A stretch of DNA of 64,000 nucleotides from Macrosoma leucophasiata (lineage: Eukaryota > Arthropoda > Insecta > Lepidoptera > Hedylidae), in assembly GCA_036365455.1 (NCBI GenBank), contig JAWQUS010000032.1, positions 16,128,001 to 16,192,000 of the forward strand. The letters are read 5' to 3'. The notes beneath the pieces are model-generated. The model was not told where the DNA came from. It saw only the letters and a list, made by a program, of their open reading frames with translations, and searched no databases. Made by a program: the position numbers and the translations under genes. Positions 55,490 through 64,000 of the stretch are shown one piece after another (within the stretch, counting starts at the first letter, position 1; the number at the start of each line of letters is the position of its first letter).

Positions 55490-55605
55490 TTGCACAGGAT
55501 GAACCTACGACCTGGTGAAGGTCACGGGCAATGGATGGCTGGATGAGGGTGGACCAGGACCGTTATCTGGCCGTGGTCTTTTGGCTGAAATGATGATGAT
55601 GAGAT
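55490..55605 (+). pseudogene. RTE LINE 3'-end fragment
   Basis: CGACCTGGTGAAGGTCACGG, GGTGGACCAGGACCG and GGCTGAAATGATGATGATGA. Same ending as the minus-strand remnant at 53165. Confidence 0.85.
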
Positions 55606-55611
55606 TATTCC

Positions 55612-55889
55612 TGCTAGTATAGCTCCAGTGACGGAGCTCGCATCGCATTACCTAAATATACTTGCCGCCAAATGGTAATGTTCAGCACTATCGTGTTCCG
55701 GTCAGGTGGTAATGTACGGCCCTGTAATTTCCGGCACGGAGCCATAACACCTTAGGCCTCAGGAGCGGCAACGCATCTGCATTTTGATCTCTAGTCATTG
55801 TGTAGGTGTCTACAGGCCGCAGTCATCACTTAACATCAATGTGATGCTGTTGAACTGCAGGCTTGTTTGCCACTTTTATTACATAAAAA
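55612..55889 (+). repeat. SINE-A, full length, head deletion
   Basis: TATAGCTCCAGTGACGGAGC to TTTTATTACATAAAAAAAG. Confidence 0.93.
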
Positions 55890-55949
55890 AAGAGGCCAGA
55901 CCCGCAGGGGTCGGCGTTGTGGAAGGACACATAAGAGATTATGGGCGGT

Positions 55950-56098
55950 GCGACTTTCACTACAGCCATCGGTTGGTGGTAACGGCAACTACCACGTTCT
56001 GCGTCAGATAGACAAGGTAACGTGATGGTACGTACCTACACCCTTGAGCTCTTTGGAACTAAACTTTCTAACTTTGGAATTCTACCATCAGTCGTAAA
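55950..56098 (-). repeat. old SINE-A copy, 5' half
   Basis: GATAGACAAGGTAACGTGAT, CTACACCCTTGAGCTC and AATTCTACCATCAGT. Diverged. Confidence 0.55.
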
Positions 56099-56829
56099 AA
56101 CCATCCATAAACATACAAAAGATACAAATATAGTCTCGTTGGAATCTTGTAATAATATCTGTTCTTCAAGGCTATAGTTCAAAGCGGCTCTGCTTCAATG
56201 TGTATACTACATTGACGTAAAACCGGCCCGTGTACCACGCATGCGCGAATTTGTCACGAATAATTAATTTATGAGGAATCACCAAAGCCTGACGCTAGGA
56301 TCTTCTGCGACCGACGGTGATACTGACAAAATAAAAGAAAAGAAGACGTTCTAAAATGTATGAAGCTTGGGCTTGCACCTTATACGCTATATTGAAAGAA
56401 GAAGCATAAAATACTTAATCATTTTGAGCTACCCAAATAGTTAATTATACCTTCAATTAATTGTCGTAAGTATATTTCAAAAAAATAAGAATGTCATAGC
56501 AATAAATTATGGTGACATATTTTCCGTTGTCAAACGAAAATTTATAAATTATTCGTATATTTCAGACAAAAAAAACAACGATTCAAATATTTTTAAATAC
56601 TTAAACTTCAAATAATTTATACTAGTCCTTAATAAAGTAATAACTCTAAACTAAAGTAATAGTCTGCTACTGCTACGCTGCGGATACCATACCATTCCCG
56701 GGCCAGAAGATATCAGCATATTAGCATCAGATATCAGCATCCCCATAACTAGAGCTTTGAACACTATGAAGGTGTCAATGAAGCTCTTATTATTACCTCG
56801 TTCAGAGTAAATATTGCAGTTTGCTTAAA
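56099..56829. other. intron, no gene
   Basis: Non-coding. Nothing named. Confidence 0.4.
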
Positions 56830-57064
56830 AAGCTATTACACGACACGGTATTCAAGGTCCGGCAGAAAGGGTGGGCGTGGCCTCGCGCCGGGTTGCCGCT
56901 TATTACACTATCCGGTCGACAGGGCCCTAACTTGGGTGTAGTTAGGGCGTTAGGCTGACCGGGCTGCTCCGGTCGCCCTAATTAGGGCCCAAACTCCCAA
57001 AATGTTATTACACTACCGTGACCCGTGATATTGTACCCTGAATACCGTTCCATGTAATAAGTCC
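56830..57064. mobile_element. MITE 'TATTACACGGCACGG', copy 2
   Basis: TATTACACGACACGGTATTC to GAATACCGTTCCATGTAATA, 235 bp. Longer than copy 1 through extra internal sequence (GTGGCCTCGCGCCGGGTTGC). Confidence 0.88.
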
Positions 57065-57257
57065 ATTATTTATGGGCAAAAATAAAATACCTACCAATTA
57101 AACTATCTACAAAGTTCTGCGAATCGATTGACACAGTGTAAGCGAGACCCTGACCCACATTATTTCGTATTCGTAGTCAATTTTGAATTTTAATTGTATG
57201 ATTTCAATTTGTTGTAGGTTTGTACAAATCCTGTCTTTGATTTTGACTACGCTATAG

Positions 57258-57985
57258 ATTAGGATCCCACTGCAGAATTATTTCGTTCATCCAGATATGC
57301 TGCAAACCTAATTTTTACGCATATTTATAATCTAGAGGATATATTATTATATTTACTAGGTTGCCTATCAAAATATAGCCGCAAGTATATATATATTTTT
57401 TTTAAAGATTTTTTTTTACTTCTTGTTTTTAAATAAAAAATCGTCTATTTCTCGGCGATATGTATAATAACTGAAAAATCACGTCTGTCGTTGCACACTT
57501 ATTTACGAGTATATATAAAATTAAAGTTATTTTTTTCTCATTATTATGACATACGGAAGCCAAATTAAATCGGCTGCGAGTAAGAGTTGCTGGCTGTTAA
57601 AGATAAAATAATTTATTTAAAAATACCATAGCCATATTTTGATAGGTAACTTATATTCTCTAGATCATAAATATACGTAAAAATTAGGTTTGGAACATTC
57701 TGTTGATGGAACATTCTGTTGATAACTATTTTTATTATTAAGTATTTTTGGACCATTATTTATTTAATTTTGTTTACTTTCACATATTAATCAACGCATC
57801 AGTTGTTATTCGCTTTATATTTGTAATTTGACCTATCACAAGCAAATTCTATTATTTCCAAGTAATTAAATAAAAAAAAAAATTTTGAGTTTTTGATGTT
57901 TGTCTTATTCTCTAGATCATAAATATACATAAAAGTAGGCATATCTAGATGAACGATTTAATTTTGCAGTGGAACCCTAACCTAG
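57258..57985. mobile_element. foldback 'GGATCCCACTGCAGAAT', interrupted
   Basis: Left arm 57263-57370. The right arm is split into 57640-57690 and 57910-57985. Repeat G (57695-57905) sits inside, with TTCTCTAGATCATAAATATA at both edges. Confidence 0.85.
57695..57905 (+). repeat. repeat G inserted in the foldback
   Basis: GGAACATTCTGTTGATGGAA to AATAAAAAAAAAAATTTTGA. Flanked by a duplicated block of about 25 bp, as after LINE retroposition. Confidence 0.85.
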
Positions 57986-57994
57986 GTTCCTTCA

Positions 57995-58135
57995 TTCTTA
58001 GGAATCGGCGTGCATGTATGAAGAGAATGATGAAGGTAGACGAGGCACGAGAGGTTTGTCTGAACCGGGATGTCTGGCGCTCTACACTCTCTGCCTACCC
58101 CGTTAGGGACCTGGCGTGAAGATACATACATACAT
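57995..58135 (+). pseudogene. RTE-type LINE 3' end
   Basis: AATCGGCGTGCATGTATGAA, GTAGACGAGGCACGAGAGGT, CTACACTCTCTGCCTACCCC and an ATAC repeat tail (GATACATACATACATAC). Same ending as 63070-63215. Confidence 0.92.
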
Positions 58136-58310
58136 ACCCTAACCTACTATGTACTAAGTCTACCACTACCGTTGTGTGTTCAATCTCCGCGTCGCGGGTA
58201 AGTGCTATGAGGATTTCTCGATTTTTCGGTAGTATCCCACTGCCTACCTCGGAGTTTGGTAATGTGCCCCTAATGGTAATAGGTTTCCTACCTTTTAAAA
58301 CGTAAAAAAA

Positions 58311-58617
58311 ACGTAACTTCACTCCTGTAATCCCCGAAGGAGTAGACAGAGGTAAATGCATGCATTCAAGCATACATGCAAACACCCACGATTCGCCGGC
58401 TACGTTTTGGCCCATGTAACAGGTGCCGAGCCGGTTGACATCTCCGGGCACTTTACCAAACTTCGAGGTACTGGAAAATTTCCAGAAAATGGAAAAACCC
58501 CAATAGAAACAGAGATAAAGGACTTTACACCATTATCTCTGATAACGGTAGGGGACCCGGGAATCGAACCCAGGACCTCAGCGTAGTAGTAGTGCTACCA
58601 CTAGGCTACCGAGGCAG
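58311..58617 (-). repeat. SINE-B, near full length
   Basis: Minus-strand head with GTAGCCTAGTGGTAGCACTA and B box GGTTCGATTCCCGGG. 3' end GGAGTGAAGTTACGT. A small forward SINE-B scrap (GGTAGTATCCCACTGCC, GAGTTTGGTAATGTGCC) lies at about 58227-58270. Confidence 0.92.
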
Positions 58618-58646
58618 TCAACCAGGCACAAATAGTAATTAGCCGG

Positions 58647-58715
58647 GTCCACACAGTGCGAGCAGCCTCGCGCGATGTGGCATTTGCCGCGCGAGGCAGC
58701 TCGCTCTGTGTGGAC
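58647..58715. repeat. 69-bp hairpin, 28-bp arms
   Basis: GTCCACACAGTGCGAGCAGC, CTCGCGCG, a loop of about 12 bases, CGCGCGAG, then GCAGCTCGCTCTGTGTGGAC. 26 of 28 arm positions pair. Confidence 0.92.
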
Positions 58716-59060
58716 GCGCCTATTGACGAATTGTATGTATGCAATTATGTACCCCTTCGTGGAATATGCTGAGGCGTGAGCCTTGAAGTAAAATATTTTC
58801 TATCGAAAATCATGCAGTCGTAAAAAATCAGTACAGAATTTATTTTGCTGATAAAAGCTAGGCAAAAATCTCACTAACCGAAACCACAGTAATTGTTAAG
58901 TATATCGACCACTTGGCTGCTATAAAATGCAATAACGGGAGCTCGAGGGCCCTGTAGGGTGACCACGCTTTAAGAGGAGATTGGGTACGTAGTCCTAAAA
59001 GATACATATTATGTATCTTTACTAGATATTGTATGAACTAAACCTTCAATAACAACTTTT

Positions 59061-59272
59061 TACTGGTGGTAGAGCGCCAGTGACGGAGCTCGCGGCCATA
59101 GGCACCACCGCATTACCTAATATACTTGCCGCTAAATGGTAGTGTTCAGCACAATCGTGTTCCGGTCAGATGGTAATGTACGGCCCTGTAATTTCCGGCA
59201 CCGAAGCATAACACGGTAGGCCTCAGGAGTGGGAACGCATCTGCATTTTGACCTCTGGTTTGTGTGGGTGTC
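59061..59272 (+). repeat. SINE-A, tail lost
   Basis: ACTGGTGGTAGAGCGCCAGT to GGTTTGTGTGGGTGTC. Faces the short reverse copy at 59337. Confidence 0.92.
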
Positions 59273-59336
59273 AATCAATTACTTCTTTAAATTGTTACTA
59301 TCGATGATCATACTAATTTATTCTAAAGTAGCGTTG

Positions 59337-59475
59337 CATGCAGCTAACATCGATGTTATGTGATGACTGCAGCCTATAGACACCCACACAAAGACCAAGG
59401 TCAAAATGCAGATGCGTTACTCCTGAGGCCTAAGGTGTTATGCCTCTGTGCCGGAAATTACAGGGCCGTACATTA
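59337..59475 (-). repeat. SINE-A, short form
   Basis: GCATGCAGCTAACATCGATG to TTACAGGGCCGTACATT. Stops at or just past the recurrent internal site. Confidence 0.88.
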
Positions 59476-59937
59476 AAAATACACATTTTATTTCAACTAT
59501 CCTAATTTGTTTATGCATAAAGGTCGTTGTTTATTTTAATACATAATGTATCAATAAGCTGGTTTACAATATCGTCCGAAACATCAATTCAATTAACATC
59601 AGAATATTTTTTTTTTGTTTTTTCCGACGAAACCAAGGCCGGGTCAAAGAGAGACTAATAAATATTATCTAAAATTATTAATATCTGAAATAAAGTAGAA
59701 AAACAAATCGAATTAACTCATGAAGGAAAGCGACTTTGAATTAAAGGTTTCTATTTTTTACTATCGAATATATTAAATTTAATATACTTAAATAAAAAAA
59801 AAACACTTAGAGGCATCTTATTTTCAACAAGATTTTAAACTACTCATCAATGACAGTACCTAAATAGTCTAAATACAAATTATAATAGTATAGGTACTGG
59901 TTCACCATAATAAATATTTTATTCAAATTGGAAAAAA
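59476..59937. other. intron, no gene
   Basis: AT-rich. Nothing named. Confidence 0.4.
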
Positions 59938-60266
59938 ACGTAACTTCACGCCTGTAATCCCCGAAGGGGTAGGCAGAGGCAAATGCGTGCATTCAATCAT
60001 ACATGCAAACACCCACGACTCGCCGGTTACGTTTTGGCCCATGTAACAGGTGGCGAACCTGTTGCCATCTCCGGGCACATTACCAAACTTTTTTTGTTTC
60101 CCAGTACCCCGGGGTACTGGGAAACTTCCAGAAAATGGAAAAATCCCAATAGAAGCAGAGATAAAGGATTTTAAACCGTTATCTCTAATATCCCCCGACC
60201 CGGGAATCGAACCCAGGACCTCCAGCGTAATAGTAGTGGCCTGCTACCACTACGCTACTGAGGCAG
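59938..60266 (-). repeat. SINE-B with internal palindrome
   Basis: Full SINE-B. At about 60098-60127, GTTTCCCAGTACCCC is followed at once by its inverse GGGGTACTGGGAAAC, absent from other copies. Confidence 0.92.
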
Positions 60267-60412
60267 TTCAAATTGGAAAATGGACCATATTTGGATTATG
60301 GATTTCTTCCGCAAAAGTTTATCACCTTTAATAATTGAAAATGTTTTATTAGATATATGTCTGTCCCACAAAAATCAAATGAGATGGTGAACTTAGCGTA
60401 TATTAATTATTT

Positions 60413-60468
60413 GCTTCAGTAGCCTAGTGGTAGGAAGCCACTGCTACTACGCTGGTACCCTGGGTCAC
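60413..60468 (+). repeat. SINE-B tRNA-like head only
   Basis: CTTCAGTAGCCTAGTGGTAG then GCTACTACGCTGGTACCCTG. Cut off by repeat F. Confidence 0.8.
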
Positions 60469-60470
60469 AC

Positions 60471-60692
60471 CGCGGACACTCCGCCAAAATTCCATACAAA
60501 CGCTTAATTTGGTCTCTATATACAGACATCAATCAGTGACGTGTATTTAAACGTGCACCTGTGTGCGTAGCACGTAGAAAATACCAACCGTCGCCCATAA
60601 GAGGGGAGGAGGTTGGGTGATGCGGGGAAATTGGGCGGGACGTCGAAGTGTCCATTCTATACGTAGTATTATTACATATTCTCTGCCATAAT
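60471..60692 (+). repeat. repeat F, complete copy
   Basis: CACACCGCGGACACTCCGCC to ATTATTACATATTCTCTGC. It unites the left half seen at 33999 and 39775 with the right half seen at 36668. No coding. Class unknown. Confidence 0.82.
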
Positions 60693-61047
60693 AGTATTAT
60701 TATTATTAACTGTACTTAACATGTATCGGATTCAACAAAAGCAAACTACTATCACAAGGTCCAAGTTCAGGGACGATTTACTATTTACAAATACAATTCA
60801 AATTACATAGAAATTCACACCTTCATTCGCCTCTCTAAGTATCGTAAATATTTTTTTTATTTTTATAGCTGCACAAAATATCCTTATATGTTACAAACTG
60901 GTAAGTGACGTCAGCGAATCAGGGTTGCCAAAAATCGGTTTTGGAAAAAACAGGGGTGAAGAAAAAGGATTTTTTTATTGCAGAATCTTAGTGCAGAAAT
61001 TACTGGGCCATAAGTTACCATCTAACTACGTCATTATACTTTTCTTT
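60693..61047. other. intron; small SINE-A scrap
   Basis: 60990-61035 is a reverse SINE-A piece (AGAAATTACTGGGCCATAAG). Otherwise nothing named. Confidence 0.45.
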
Positions 61048-61330
61048 ACTAGTGATAGAGTTTCAGTGCAGGAACTCGAGGGCGTAGGCACCACCGCATT
61101 ACCTAATCTATCTGCCGCCAAATGGTAGTGTTCAGCACTATCGTGTTCCAGTTAGATGGTAATGTATGGCCCCGTAATAACTATCACACAGACATAACAA
61201 CTAAGGTCTCAGGGGAGGCAACGCATCTGCATTTTTACCTCTGGTTTTTGTATAGATGTCTATAGGCTGCAGTCATCACTTAACATCCATGTGAACTGCA
61301 TGCTCGTTTGCCGTCTTCCTTACATAAAAA
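61048..61330 (+). repeat. SINE-A, full length, diverged
   Basis: ACTAGTGATAGAGTTTCAGT to GTCTTCCTTACATAAAAAG. Confidence 0.9.
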
Positions 61331-61469
61331 GAACTGGAATAGCCGAAGGTAGTTTAGGTAGTTGAGAGGTGTATAGGACCTCGAGTTCCAACACTGGACC
61401 ACTACCACCAGTAGGTAAAGAGAAGCATCATGAACTACATAACATACAACAGTACATGCAGAAACGTAC

Positions 61470-61528
61470 CGTGAACTCGGGAACCTATCCGAAAACATAT
61501 TTTCTCTAGTCTGGCCTCGATTGGGTAA
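61470..61528 (-). CDS. CRAL-TRIO protein, candidate fifth-from-last exon
   Basis: 59-nt candidate exon between AG (CTGACCCCAG) and donor GTACGTTT. It translates to LPNRGQTRENMFSDRFPSS and leaves CG, which with the A opening the 52731 exon gives arginine in frame. An in-frame TGA lies three codons above the acceptor, so the exon cannot extend far. The F-S-D-R-F-P segment sits where family members have an F-x-x-R-D-P turn just before the ligand domain. Support is phase, splice sites and weak similarity. The acceptor lacks a strong pyrimidine tract. The first 70-80 residues of the protein (CRAL-TRIO N helices) must lie further upstream. Confidence 0.6.
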
Positions 61529-62069
61529 CTGGGGTCAGATTACCCCAACCCCAAAATGGTTCAACCGATCGGAACAGAAGAGGATGTTAGAGAATGTTTC
61601 CAAGATCATCAAAATTAAAAATTAATATATCACTAGAAACGAGAAAATATGTATTTTTTCAACCGACGAAAAACCCGAGGAGGTTGTCGAGTCGACGCGT
61701 ATATTTTTTATGTATAACCACGCACAACTTTTTACTGAGTAGTCCGATTTTTACAATTCTTTTTTATTGGAAAAGGCGTACCTTAGAGTTGGTCTCATAT
61801 AAATTTCAAAACAAAATTCCAACCTAAAGGGTAGAAAAATAGGGAATGATTGTTTATTCGCGCTGATTGCAACGTGGTTAATCCGTATGACCTTTTTCAG
61901 AGTTGTCCGATTTTGATACTTGTGTATTTTATTGAATAGGGTGTGTGTGTGTGTGTAAATTTTTTATAAGCCATAAAAAAAATTACATTAATATTTTTTT
62001 TACAAAAAATTAAACCGCCGAATGTAAATAAGACTAAAGCAAAGAGTAACATTTTAAGTCGGCGCCAAA
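61529..62069. other. intron with a dispersed-repeat fragment
   Basis: About 61660-61840 (AACCGACGAAAAACCCGAGG, TTTTTACTGAGTAGTCCGAT) looks like a common moth dispersed repeat. No further exon found. Confidence 0.45.
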
Positions 62070-62385
62070 CATAGAGCAACGCGGCCCAGAGGGGCATAGT
62101 CATTGATATCTCATTGTCGCTGGGAGTAGCCATAGCGTGTATTACCGATGCTAATGTTTTGCACCGGTAATGTAATTTTTTGCGGGGGGAAATGCGTGCG
62201 ACACACACGCACACTACAAAAATCGTCTATTACTACGAAACTCACACCTTGACTTTAACAAAATACAGAAACAATTTCACACACACATTTAAACATCTAG
62301 GCGACGGATATATGCCCATTTGGGATTGTACTTTGACAGAGGAGAAGGCCCTCATATGACTACTCCCCTCCGGTATTGCTCAATG
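62070..62385 (-). mobile_element. hAT-type MITE 'CATAGAGCAAC', near-complete
   Basis: 316 bp. CATAGAGCAACGCGGCCC to CCGGTATTGCTCAATG. Exact 8-bp TSD GCGCCAAA at 62062-62069 and 62386-62393. The interior is the reverse of 19554-20153. Confidence 0.92.
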
Positions 62386-62697
62386 GCGCCAAACGAACAT
62401 ATTCAGTATCTGCGTGCGTTGACGCCCAACAAAGTAGGCACGGGTTCATTTTTTGTAAAAAAAAGTTTTTTAATCTAAATAATTGAGAATATGCAAAACA
62501 ACATTAAAATTTGATGATTTAAAATATCACCGACATAAGACATTCTAAATTTGAACTTCAAGAATGGTATGGATTAAAATAACATAAGAACGTTAAAAAA
62601 AGGTCAAGGAGGCTCGACCTTTTTTTTGACGTCATTGCAAACCACAGATCAGATCATCTGTGTTGCAAACCGTTCACTCAGTTAGGGATGTCATATT
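62386..62697. other. intron or upstream sequence, no gene
   Basis: A small inverted pair (AAAAGGTCAAGGAGG, CTCGACCTTTTTTT) near 62595-62628. Nothing coding. Confidence 0.4.
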
Positions 62698-63215
62698 AAA
62701 AAAAACTGGTAACTGTACTTACTCCAACGCTTTTATATGGAAGCGTGAGCTGGGTATGCAGGAAAGAGCATGAAAGTAAGTTGAACGCGGTCGAGATGAG
62801 ATCTTTGCGCAAGATCTGCGGTGTATCACTCACCGATCGCGTTCGTAATGAAGATGTAAGAAAGAGGCTTTGTGTGAATGATAGTATCGGTGTAAAAATG
62901 AAAAAAGGCATGCTCCGATGGTTCGGGCATATAGAAAGAATGTCGAATGAGCGAATGACTAAACAGATATATAATGCGAATGTGGATGGTTGCAGAGGCC
63001 CAGGAAGACCAAGACTGACCTACCATGACCAAATAGGTCGAGTTCTGTCTGATGGTGGGATCAAAAGTCTTAGAAATCGGCGTTCATGTATGAAGAGAAT
63101 AATGAAAGTAGACGAGGCACGAGAGGTTTGTCAGAACCGGGATATCTGGCGCTCTACACTCTCTGCCTACCCCGTTAGGGACCTGGCGTGAAGATACATA
63201 ACATATATATTAAAA
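62698..63215 (+). pseudogene. RTE-type LINE C-terminal end
   Basis: Open from about 62700 to the TGA near 63189. It reads TPTLLYGSVSWVCRKEHES, then LRKICGVSLTDRVRNEDVRK, MLRWFGHIERMSNERMTKQI and GCRGPGRPRLTYHDQIGRVL, ending YPVRDLA. This C-terminal layout (LYGSxSW, RxRNExV, WFGHxER, GRGRPR) is usual in RTE-related insect LINE polymerases. RT catalytic motifs are absent, so it is a 5'-truncated fragment with an intact C-terminal frame. Pieces of the same family are at 52287 and 57995. Confidence 0.9.
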
Positions 63216-63244
63216 AAAACTGCATCATTTTTGACGAATTACAT

Positions 63245-63485
63245 AGTTGTTTTTATATTATTTCGCATTAACACATGCTTGTGAAATATATTTTATTTTT
63301 AAAGAAAAATGGAAAGAAAAATTTGACTTCAGGCGAATCTAGTCCAGCCGCTCTTGACAGAGAAAGATTTGACAAATCGGGCAGGGCTTAAGTAGCTCAA
63401 TTGGAAGAGCGGCTGGACTAGATTCCCAGTAGGTCGCGAGTTCGAGTCTCGCCTGAAGTCAAATTTTTCTTTAAAAATAAAATAT
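63245..63485. repeat. inverted pair of the 307-bp-repeat core
   Basis: A reverse partial copy (CGCATTAACACATGCTTGTG, GACTTCAGGCGAATCTAGTC) meets a forward copy (GATTTGACAAATCGGGCAGG onward). The reverse core lacks about 25 bp of the T arm, giving a large hairpin. Confidence 0.9.
63386..63460 (+). ncRNA. tRNA-like sequence, forward copy
   Basis: Same 75-nt cloverleaf, but acceptor GCTTAAG opposite CTGAAGT gives one mismatch. TTTTT follows. Probably a pseudo-tRNA repeat core. Confidence 0.6.
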
Positions 63486-63736
63486 GAATTACATAGTTGG
63501 CTGATATGATTGAGTAAATAGGTACCTACATCATCACCATTGCATATGATAAATCTTAAAAAAAACCTTAAATGCGCTTACATTTACAGCCCCACACTAC
63601 CTAGGGGTAACTGTTGTGGATGCCGTTATACACTAACAACACAAACATATATCTACATAATAATATATAAAAGCGAAAGGTCACTCACTCACCATGAAAT
63701 TTCAGAAACTAAAATAGCTCAGATTTATTAAAATAA

Positions 63737-63963
63737 CTAGCGGCCCGCCCCGGCTTCGCGCGGTTGTAATGCTACCTACTATGCTACTTACATACTGCCT
63801 ATTCACCTTAGCGTGATGTTGTATAAAGCCTAAAGCCTTCCTCGATAAAGCCTAAATGAGCTATCTAACACTGAAAGAATTTTGCAAATCGGGCAGTCGT
63901 TCCTGAGATTAGCGCGTTCAAGCAAACAAACAAACTTTTCAGATTTATAATATTAAGTATAGA
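63737..63963 (-). mobile_element. non-autonomous Helitron, 227 bp
   Basis: On the minus strand it starts TCTATACTTAATATTATAAA after an A and ends CGAAGCCGGGGCGGGCCGC then TAG before a T. Exactly the rolling-circle insertion format, including a GC hairpin by the 3' end. No Rep/helicase. Confidence 0.88.
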
Positions 63964-64000
63964 TAAAGGAGACGTTTCAAAATGTATGGAGCTTGGGCCC

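Overview
This is AT-rich, repeat-laden eukaryotic DNA that looks lepidopteran (moth or butterfly). The grounds are non-autonomous Helitrons with TC...CTAG ends set between A and T, jockey-clade and RTE-clade LINE fragments, many TIR elements of types familiar from moths, and multi-exon genes with GT-AG introns. No species can be named from the sequence alone.

Two host genes are supported, both on the minus strand. The first is a CRAL-TRIO (alpha-tocopherol-transfer/Sec14-like) lipid-binding protein gene. Five exons (61470-61528, 52607-52731, 27564-27660, 24596-24737, 18617-18865) join in consistent phase to about 223 codons ending in a stop. The N-terminal exons lie beyond the right edge or were not recognised, so the gene spans more than 43 kb and almost everything from 18.6 to 61.5 kb is intron filled with transposons. 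The second is an uninterrupted 571-codon reading frame at 6826-8541. It encodes a low-complexity, probably disordered protein with nuclear-localisation-like clusters, repeated tyrosine motifs, two NPF motifs and a PP1-docking-like KVRF. I could not name its family.

Layout: 1-1.77 kb holds a few repeat scraps. 1.77-5.72 kb is one GC-rich minisatellite of about 15-bp units, with a 680-bp tandem duplication inside. 6.1-8.6 kb is the 571-codon gene and its flanks. 8.9-18.5 kb is intergenic with SINEs, a jockey remnant and paired repeats. From 18.6 kb on lies the CRAL-TRIO gene. Its introns hold about 25 copies or pieces of a roughly 280-bp A-tailed SINE-like family (called SINE-A here), at least five substantial copies of a tRNA-type SINE with A and B boxes (SINE-B), three copies of a SINE whose head resembles 5S rRNA (SINE-C), hAT-, Harbinger- and mariner-like MITEs with recognisable target duplications, Helitrons, and 5'-truncated jockey and RTE LINE copies. 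A 2.85-kb TIR transposon (47093-49944) carries a 307-bp tandem array, each unit containing a tRNA-like sequence.

The most unusual items are the 4-kb minisatellite (four regularly spaced GGG runs per two units), the tRNA-like 307-bp repeat with its enlarged anticodon loop and adjacent T-run, two perfect palindromes side by side at 34.5 kb, and several nested insertions whose target duplications give the order of events. All protein-coding repeat sequences are broken or truncated. No intact autonomous transposon was found.
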